A stretch of DNA of 33,571 nt, taken from contig NZ_BJWY01000086.1 of the NCBI RefSeq assembly GCF_007990715.1, forward strand, positions 1 to 33,571. Reading direction: 5' to 3'. This document shows positions 31,451-33,571 of the stretch, in pieces (position 1 is the first letter of the stretch; each line of letters begins with the position of its first letter). Position numbers and translations under genes: made by a program. This DNA is from Nocardia seriolae NBRC 15557 (GTDB lineage: Bacteria > Actinomycetota > Actinomycetes > Mycobacteriales > Mycobacteriaceae). Below the pieces are notes generated by a model. The model did not search any database. It saw only the letters and a program-made list of their open reading frames with translations, and was not told where the DNA came from.

Positions 31451-31543
31451 GTGTCTTACCTGCTCTATGACTTTCTCGAGCCGTTGATGGGTCCGGCTGC
31501 GGCCGAATACTGGGCGACGATCTTCGTCATCGGGCCGCTGTAA
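31451..31543 (+). CDS. 30-residue small protein candidate
   Basis: A GTG-started frame of 30 codons, beginning VSYLLYDFLEPLMGPAAAEY and ending WATIFVIGPL before TAA. GGAAGGTGGAAAG lies 7-15 nt upstream, and a -10-like TAGGGT lies at 31383-31388. The hydrophobic, aromatic composition suggests a membrane-associated small protein. It sits between the EthD-like gene and pdxS. No family is recognised, and the reality of the gene rests on the ribosome-binding site and composition only. Confidence 0.45.
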   Translation: MSYLLYDFLEPLMGPAAAEYWATIFVIGPL

Positions 31544-31600
31544 TAGCGGCGCGGTAACCCTGGGGCTGTGACGCCCGTCATCCGGTGTGGGGCGGGCAGT

Positions 31601-31618
31601 CCAGTCGTGTCGGACTGG
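31601..31618 (+). terminator. Short hairpin before pdxS
   Basis: CCAGTC (31601-31606) and GACTGG (31613-31618) form a 6-bp stem with a 6-nt loop. There is no U tract. It may help end the upstream transcript, but support is weak. Confidence 0.25.
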
Positions 31619-31644
31619 CTATGAAGTGGCCTGAAACCGCAGCC

Positions 31645-31650
31645 TAGAAT
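31645..31650 (+). promoter_or_regulatory. -10 element of pdxS
   Basis: TAGAAT matches the TANNNT -10 consensus closely. Transcription would start near 31657, just before the three repeats at 31661-31690 and about 58 nt before the GTG start. A -35 at 31622-31627 (TGAAGT) is poor. Confidence 0.45.
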
Positions 31651-31660
31651 CGACGTGTTC

Positions 31661-31690
31661 GATTCCGAGCGATCCGATGCGATCCGATTG
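31661..31690 (+). repeat. Three 10-bp direct repeats in the pdxS leader
   Basis: GATTCCGAGC, GATCCGATGC and GATCCGATTG follow each other without gaps (31661, 31671, 31681). The core GAT(T)CCGA repeats at helical period just downstream of the predicted transcription start. This is a possible binding site for a direct-repeat-binding regulator such as a MocR/PdxR-type protein (inference). Confidence 0.5.
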
Positions 31691-31714
31691 GCCCACATGA
31701 CCCAGGAGTTTGCC

Positions 31715-32617
31715 GTGACCACGCCCGACACCACCCCGACCATCGGTACCGCCCGCGTCAAGCGCGGCATGGCCGAGATGCTGAAGGGCGGTGTGATCAT
31801 GGATGTCGTCACGCCGGAGCAGGCCAAGATCGCCGAAGACGCGGGTGCCGTCGCGGTCATGGCGCTCGAGCGGGTCCCGGCCGATATCCGCGCCCAGGGC
31901 GGCGTGTCCCGGATGTCGGATCCGGACATGATCGACGGCATCATCAACGCCGTCTCCATCCCGGTCATGGCCAAGGCCCGCATCGGCCACTTCGTCGAGG
32001 CGCAGATCCTGCAGTCCCTCGGCGTCGACTACATCGACGAGTCCGAGGTGCTGACCCCGGCCGACTACGCCAACCACATCGACAAGTTCGCCTTCACCGT
32101 GCCGTTCGTCTGTGGCGCGACCAACCTGGGCGAGGCGCTGCGCCGGATCACCGAGGGCGCGGCCATGATCCGCTCCAAGGGTGAGGCCGGCACCGGCGAC
32201 GTCTCCAACGCCACCACCCACATGCGCACCATCCGCGCCGAGATCCGCCGCCTGACTTCGCTGTCCAAGGACGAGCTCTACGTGGCCGCCAAGGAACTGC
32301 AGGCCCCCTACGAGCTGGTGTGCGAGGTCGCCGAGACCGGCAAGCTGCCCGTCGTGATGTTCACCGCCGGCGGCATCGCCACCCCCGCCGACGCCGCCAT
32401 GATGATGCAGCTCGGCGCCGAGGGCGTCTTCGTCGGTTCCGGCATCTTCAAGTCCGGCAACCCGGCCGAGCGCGCCGCCGCCATCGTCAAGGCCACCACC
32501 TTCCACGACGACCCCGACGTCCTGGCCAAGGTCTCGCGCGGCCTGGGCGAGGCCATGGTCGGCATCAATGTCGAGGAGATCCCCCAGCCCCACCGCCTCG
32601 CCGAGCGCGGCTGGTAA
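31715..32617 (+). CDS. pdxS: Pyridoxal 5'-phosphate synthase, PdxS subunit
   Basis: A 300-residue (beta/alpha)8 enzyme (usual length about 294-300). With ammonia from PdxT it makes pyridoxal phosphate from ribose 5-phosphate and glyceraldehyde 3-phosphate. Key residues are Asp30 in GGVIMDVVTPEQA, Lys87 in VMAKARIGH and Lys155 in MIRSKGEAGTGDV, each offset by six from the Bacillus numbering (Asp24, Lys81, Lys149). GTG 31715 follows AGGAG at 31703-31707; an upstream ATG at 31697 is in frame but lacks a site. pdxT is not in the window after it, because the next gene is convergent and a terminator intervenes. The order (upstream Nudix/pimA block) echoes M. tuberculosis Rv2606c. Confidence 0.97.
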   Translation: MTTPDTTPTIGTARVKRGMAEMLKGGVIMDVVTPEQAKIAEDAGAVAVMALERVPADIRAQGGVSRMSDPDMIDGIINAVSIPVMAKARIGHFVEAQILQSLGVDYIDESEVLTPADYANHIDKFAFTVPFVCGATNLGEALRRITEGAAMIRSKGEAGTGDVSNATTHMRTIRAEIRRLTSLSKDELYVAAKELQAPYELVCEVAETGKLPVVMFTAGGIATPADAAMMMQLGAEGVFVGSGIFKSGNPAERAAAIVKATTFHDDPDVLAKVSRGLGEAMVGINVEEIPQPHRLAERGW

Positions 32618-32640
32618 TCGCCTGCGCGCGAACTGAATTC

Positions 32641-32682
32641 GGCGAAAGCCGGGTGCCCCGTACGGAGCACCCGGCTTTCGCC
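32641..32682. terminator. Perfect bidirectional terminator between pdxS and the mmpS-like gene
   Basis: GGCGAAAGCCGGGTGC (32641-32656) and GCACCCGGCTTTCGCC (32667-32682) form a perfect 16-bp stem whose loop holds CCGTACGG. AAA/TTT within the stem and its position between convergent genes suit termination in both directions. Confidence 0.85.
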
Positions 32683-32692
32683 GTCTCCCGGC

Positions 32693-33178
32693 TCAGTTGC
32701 CGGTGATCTTGCTCAGATCCGTGGTGCACGTGGCCATGCCCAGCGAGCCCGTGGCGGTGTTCTCCACCAGCACCTTGTCGCCCTGCATGATCTTGCAGGT
32801 GATGGTCGCGTCGTCGGCGTCGGCGGCCGTCGCGGTGAGGGTGGCCATCTTCAGCAGGCCCGTCAGTGTGACGTCCTTGCTCCAGGGCAGCTGCGCGGTG
32901 TTGCTGGTGCCCGATCCGGTGTCGCCGGTGCTGTAGGTGATCGACGGCTTGATGTACTGGCCGTCCCCGGTCCCGGTCACCACGTAGCGGATGTCCACGG
33001 TGCGCTTGGATTCCTTGTCGACATCGTGGGCGGCCTTGCCGACCAGTGCCGTGCACGCGGCGAACGGCAGCACGATGAACAGGAGCAGTGCGCCCAGAAT
33101 CCACGGCCAGATCTTGCGCTTCTTCGGTGGCGGCGGTTGCATCGGATATCCCTGGGCCGGAACACCTTGGTAGGTCAT
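32693..33178 (-). CDS. MmpS-like membrane-anchored protein
   Basis: A 161-residue protein with a Pro/Lys-rich N-terminus (MQPPPPKKRKIW), one membrane helix (about residues 24-44, WPWILGALLLFIVLPFAAC), and an extracytoplasmic beta-rich domain: VDIRYVVTGTGDGQYIKPSI, TAQLPWSKDVTLTGLLKMAT, ATITCKIMQGDKVLVENTAT. This pattern fits MmpS transport accessory proteins of mycolate-producing actinobacteria, which partner MmpL exporters, though no mmpL is in the window. ATG 33178 follows GAGGGGA closely; the frame is open further upstream but that extension has no family likeness. Two Cys (in ITCKI and MATCTTD) may form a disulfide. Confidence 0.75.
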   Translation of the reverse strand: MTYQGVPAQGYPMQPPPPKKRKIWPWILGALLLFIVLPFAACTALVGKAAHDVDKESKRTVDIRYVVTGTGDGQYIKPSITYSTGDTGSGTSNTAQLPWSKDVTLTGLLKMATLTATAADADDATITCKIMQGDKVLVENTATGSLGMATCTTDLSKITGN

Positions 33179-33571
33179 GAATCCCCTCGAATTTTCGTTT
33201 GTTGCGGTAGACCGGAGCGGAACCGTATCAGCGAGTACCGCACCGTGCACAACGGTTTGCAGGGGGTTCGGATAGGTCGGTGTATCGGTCGTTCAATCCG
33301 TCGTCGCCGGGGTAGATCGAATATTCCGGGAGGAAATTCCGGGGCGGGGACTCGCATGTCGGCGGGGTTCCATTGTGCACGAGTGACTTTCGGCCCTTGT
33401 TGGGTTGCGGGGTGGATGCTAAGCGTCAAGGGCGGGAGACGTGACGCGCGGGGGCGAGGTGGGTGGGCCATACCGGCGGCTACCTGCGTGCATACCGGCC
33501 AGCAAACTCAGCTAATTTTTCCGGACTGTACTGCGGCAAATTTACTGCCTGGTGTTTTCTCGCTAGTGTCC
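33179..33571. other. Gene-free right end
   Basis: No coding sequence was recognised in these 393 bases. They hold the mmpS-like promoter region on the left, and on the right an AT-richer stretch with a rightward promoter (33541-33569). TACTGC occurs twice, 14 bp apart (33529 and 33543). Confidence 0.5.
33541..33569 (+). promoter_or_regulatory. Sigma-A type promoter reading off the right edge
   Basis: TTTACT (33541-33546), a 17-bp spacer and TAGTGT (33564-33569) match the same form as the deiminase promoter at 773-801. A gene probably begins just beyond the window. Confidence 0.5.

Noticed and set aside
1..33571. CRISPR arrays, tRNA or rRNA genes, insertion sequences, prophage genes
   Set aside because: No spaced repeat array, cloverleaf with CCA end, ribosomal RNA segment, transposase or phage structural gene was recognised on either strand; short repeats found are regulatory in scale.

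Overview
This is a chromosomal segment from a high-GC, mycolic-acid-type actinobacterium, most likely Nocardia or a close relative. The evidence is the GC-rich codon use with many GTG starts, the block thrS - HIT - pgsA - patA - pimA - Nudix (the Mycobacterium tuberculosis Rv2614c-Rv2609c order, with pdxS further on), the MmpS and DUF5313 proteins, and a hyc-like locus matching M. tuberculosis Rv0081-Rv0087. The genus is an inference; there is no rRNA or other decisive marker.

Layout. (1) 1-3839: a maleylpyruvate-isomerase-family gene whose frame is broken at a run of 11 G; a Tat-lipoprotein agmatine-deiminase-family enzyme followed by a TetR regulator, with a 22-bp palindrome inside the promoter; and an opposed pair, alpha/beta hydrolase and YjdM/PhnA zinc-ribbon protein. 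(2) 4012-11035: a tightly overlapping six-gene operon for a membrane complex of the complex I / group 4 hydrogenase superfamily. The large subunit has lost all four Ni-Fe cysteines while the small subunit keeps its Fe-S cysteines, so it resembles an energy-converting-hydrogenase-related (Ehr) complex and not a hydrogenase. A cysteine-free ArsR regulator follows. (3) 11571-21422: GTP-dependent PEP carboxykinase, an apparently co-transcribed SulP anion transporter and a DUF5313 protein, an orphan periplasmic binding protein on the opposite strand, and two tandem SulP-STAS-beta-carbonic anhydrase fusions. Regions 2 and 3 together read as a module for bicarbonate/CO2 handling, anaplerosis and ion-motive energy conversion. 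A GTTT-N3-AAAC-like motif lies in front of the membrane-complex operon, arsR and pckG, and a CRP-like site lies in front of the first carbonic anhydrase fusion.

(4) 21491-22832: a small membrane protein and a FhuF-like [2Fe-2S] protein. (5) 23190-29732: the threonyl-tRNA synthetase, Ap4A-type HIT protein and phosphatidylinositol mannoside synthesis genes, which make the inositol lipid precursors of the cell envelope; most junctions overlap by 4 nt. (6) 29772-31543: an accessory insertion between the Nudix gene and pdxS with a BrnT/BrnA-like toxin-antitoxin pair (three operator repeats at a 10-bp period), an EthD-like protein and a 30-codon small ORF. (7) 31715-33571: pdxS (vitamin B6 synthesis), a perfect 16-bp bidirectional terminator, an MmpS-like protein and a promoter reading off the right edge.

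No tRNA, rRNA, CRISPR array, transposase or phage gene was recognised.
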